From Thiohalocapsa sp. (GTDB lineage: Bacteria; Pseudomonadota; Gammaproteobacteria; Chromatiales; Chromatiaceae): a DNA stretch of 64,000 bases. The translations under genes were made by a program, and so were the position numbers. The stretch spans positions 26,030-90,029 of the forward strand of contig JANQFX010000079.1 in the NCBI GenBank assembly GCA_028277725.1. The letters run 5' to 3'. Below the pieces are notes generated by a model. The model had not been told where the DNA came from. It did no database searches and was given only the letters and a program-made list of their open reading frames with translations. The first letter of the stretch is position 1; the number at the start of each line of letters is the position of its first letter. This document shows, piece by piece, positions 62,500 through 64,000 of this stretch.

Positions 62500-63127
62500 G
62501 GTCGAAGAGCTCCGTCAGCAGTTGTTGGATCTCGGCGGCGGCGTCGGCGCCGCGCTTGCCGGCCTGGAACACGCTCCGCCCTTCCAGCGCGCAGTGACGA
62601 TGGATGGAGCGCCGTCGGATGCCGGCGGCAGCCACCGGCAGGTCGAGTTCGGCCGCGGCCTCGGGCATGAGCCGGGACAGGGTGGTGCGCGGCTCCAACT
62701 GGCTCATGACGATGAGTGCCCTGAGCCTCGGGTTCTCGGGACGCAGCCGCTCGATGACCTTCGCGATGTGCGTCGTCGCCCAGAGATCCATCGGCGAGGG
62801 CTGCACCGGCACCAGGGCGTGGTCGGCGAGTGTCAGCGCCTGCTCCGCCTGGGTCGCCTTGATGGACGGCGGGCAGTCGATGACCACATGGGCGTGGGCT
62901 TCTCCTAGGGCGCGAACCGTCTTGTCCAGCCCCATGGCGGCGGCCACCACCGCCGGCACGCCGTTGTCGTCGGCGCCGGTGAGCCGCCATTGGTAGGCCG
63001 ACTGTTGCGGGTCCGCGTCGACGATGACCACCGAGTCCCCACGTTGCGCCAGGGCCGCTGCGATGTTGAGCGCCAGCGTGGTCTTGCCGGTGCCGCCCTT
63101 GTTGCCGACGACGGCGATGATGCTCAT
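62492..63127 (-). CDS. ParA-family ATPase (McdA-like)
   Basis: The 211-residue protein has the deviant Walker A VVGNKGGTGKTTLALNIA, with signature Lys10 and Lys15. Walker A' DADPQQSAYQW and Walker B HVVIDCPPSIKA are intact. No N-terminal helix-turn-helix is present, so it is of the short ParA type used for positioning plasmids, chemosensory arrays or carboxysomes. ATG 63127 gives the standard N-terminus. It is translationally coupled to the small basic protein. Confidence 0.92.
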   Translation of the reverse strand: MSIIAVVGNKGGTGKTTLALNIAAALAQRGDSVVIVDADPQQSAYQWRLTGADDNGVPAVVAAAMGLDKTVRALGEAHAHVVIDCPPSIKATQAEQALTLADHALVPVQPSPMDLWATTHIAKVIERLRPENPRLRALIVMSQLEPRTTLSRLMPEAAAELDLPVAAAGIRRRSIHRHCALEGRSVFQAGKRGADAAAEIQQLLTELFDHG

Positions 63128-63256
63128 GGGCGCGAAACGGAGGTCGGATGTGGCACTGGCATGGTCGGTACGAGGTCCGTCGCGATCGATGGTGGCTGCC
63201 GGGAGCATACCCCGCAACGACGCTGGGTCAAGCCGGGTGGCGGCGATGATCGGAGG

Positions 63257-63808
63257 CTAATCCGGCGTGTGCGGCGGGTCCAGGTCGTCCGGTGCGTCGG
63301 CGTCGGCGGGGTCCTGCTCGGCGAGTAGTGCCTCCAGCAGGGTAACGTGCTCGGCCTCCTCGGTTGCCATCTCCTCGGCCAGTGCGGCGGCCCGGGGGTC
63401 GGTGGCGGTGGTGGAGACGTGCCGATAGAAGGCCTGGCCGCGGCGCTCGTTGTGCAGCGCCAGCTCGATGGCCTGGGTCGTGGTCATCTGGTAGCTGACG
63501 GCGTCCTCCAGGCAATCATCGCCCTCGGGCGCGCCGGGACAATGCCATTTGAAGGCCCAGGGCGCGATGCGGGGCAGGGTCTGGCCGGCGGCGCGTTGCG
63601 CAATGGCGTCGGCGTGCTCGGCGCTCAGGGTCGCGAGCTTGCGGAATAGGCCTTCGGCGCCCGTGTTGTGGTGTACGGCCATGCTGTCGGCGAGCAACTC
63701 GTAGTGGGCCCGGGCGGCATGTTCTAGCTCCAGGGCATGGGCCAGGAGTTCCGAGATGCTGGCGATGCTGCCATCGGCGTCCACTGGTGCGATCTCGGGA
63801 TCGGTCAT
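63257..63808 (-). CDS. Ferritin-like/rubrerythrin-type protein
   Basis: The 183-residue, four-helix protein has ELLAHALELEHAARAHYELL, LATLSAEHADAIAQ, IELALHNERRGQAFYRHV and EEMATEEAEHVTLLEALL. The last gives a normal Glu-x2-His pair. In the second helix the matching position reads Ser-Ala-Glu-His, so one expected iron-ligand glutamate is replaced. An ~40-residue loop between helices 2 and 3 contains two cysteines (HCPG and DDCLED). Its ATG overlaps the upstream gene stop by 4 bases. Diiron function is uncertain. Confidence 0.8.
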   Translation of the reverse strand: MTDPEIAPVDADGSIASISELLAHALELEHAARAHYELLADSMAVHHNTGAEGLFRKLATLSAEHADAIAQRAAGQTLPRIAPWAFKWHCPGAPEGDDCLEDAVSYQMTTTQAIELALHNERRGQAFYRHVSTTATDPRAAALAEEMATEEAEHVTLLEALLAEQDPADADAPDDLDPPHTPD

Positions 63809-64000
63809 CGGCGCAGCTCCCCTTCGATGTCGGCCAGGGACGCCGCCGGCCCGGAATCCGAGCCGGCGGCTGTGTAGACGGGGGTCTCCTGCTGGAATAG
63901 CACCCCGAGCGCCATGCCGTCGTCGCGCTGGATCAGCTGCGCGGCATGGGCCACGTCGTGGGTCGGCTCCATGCGGCAGGGGTGCACCAGTTGCTTCCAC
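63805..64000 (-). CDS. C-terminal fragment, possibly 2-oxoacid:ferredoxin oxidoreductase beta subunit
   Basis: Only the last ~64 residues lie in the window: WKQLVHPCRMEPTHDVAHAA, QLIQRDDGMALGVLFQQETP, then VYTAAG and a short tail ending GELRR. The MALGVLFQQETPVY stretch resembles the C-terminus of KorB-type beta subunits (PIGVFYKEEKPTY-like), preceded by an aspartate-rich helix. The fragment is short, so this is tentative. It is translationally coupled to the ferritin-like gene. Confidence 0.45.
   Translation of the reverse strand, partial: WKQLVHPCRMEPTHDVAHAAQLIQRDDGMALGVLFQQETPVYTAAGSDSGPAASLADIEGELRR

Overview
The window is a GC-rich chromosomal segment that fits a sulfur-oxidising gammaproteobacterium, most likely Chromatiales (Chromatiaceae/Ectothiorhodospiraceae type). 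The strongest pointer is a soxXAKL cluster with soxB transcribed in the opposite direction, the arrangement known from Allochromatium vinosum. The rpsP-rimM-trmD-rplS operon, ygfX, dapE next to an arsC/yffB-like gene, and a sigma-54 type pilA promoter also fit. I saw no rRNA, tRNA, CRISPR array, intact transposase or prophage.

Layout. 1-6.1 kb: a partial secreted TPR protein, then a GAF protein with an RND adaptor and RND pump. 6.5-9.1 kb: circularly permuted ATP-grasp and alpha-E proteins. 9.3-13.1 kb: ribosomal/tRNA-modification operon and exonuclease I. 13.4-24.3 kb: a surface-glycan and pilin region. It holds WbpB/WbpD-type sugar-nucleotide enzymes, a GT4, an asparagine-synthase-like amidotransferase and, on the other strand, pilA followed by a GT-C membrane glycosyltransferase, a GT2, a flippase-like protein and a methyltransferase. 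Two unlinked coiled-coil paralogues built on 11-residue repeats lie at 15.1 and 24.4 kb.

25.4-33.0 kb: sulfur oxidation. soxX, soxA, soxK and soxL run leftward, with a 157-bp hairpin-rich MITE-like element between soxX and soxA. A FixJ-type regulator and a TtrS-like kinase with a shortened sensor domain lie between soxX and the divergent soxB. SoxXA, SoxK, SoxB and a periplasmic rhodanese cover the early steps of periplasmic thiosulfate oxidation. soxYZ and soxCD are not in the window.

33.2-38.3 kb: ygfX, then the lysine/diaminopimelate genes dapE, an arsC-like gene, dapD and dapC, and a glyoxalase-fold gene. 38.6-42.8 kb: two tandem secreted paralogues of unknown function, a PDC-sensor-like protein and an ankyrin lipoprotein. 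43.0-51.4 kb: a complete MoxR/DUF58/DUF4381/BatA/BatB/BatC/BatD cluster. 51.8-61.3 kb: a zincin-like protein, a GGDEF-EAL protein, prfC, a Uma2 nuclease, an MltB-type lytic transglycosylase and an orphan cNMP-binding histidine kinase. 61.4-64 kb: DUF3581, a small disordered protein paired with a ParA ATPase (McdAB-like in layout), a ferritin-like protein and the end of a possible 2-oxoacid:ferredoxin oxidoreductase beta subunit.

Most promising for follow-up: the ParA/small-protein pair, the MITE inside the sox operon, the internally deleted sensor kinase, the coiled-coil paralogues, the tandem Cys-tetrad paralogues, and a dispersed ~160-185 bp intergenic repeat.
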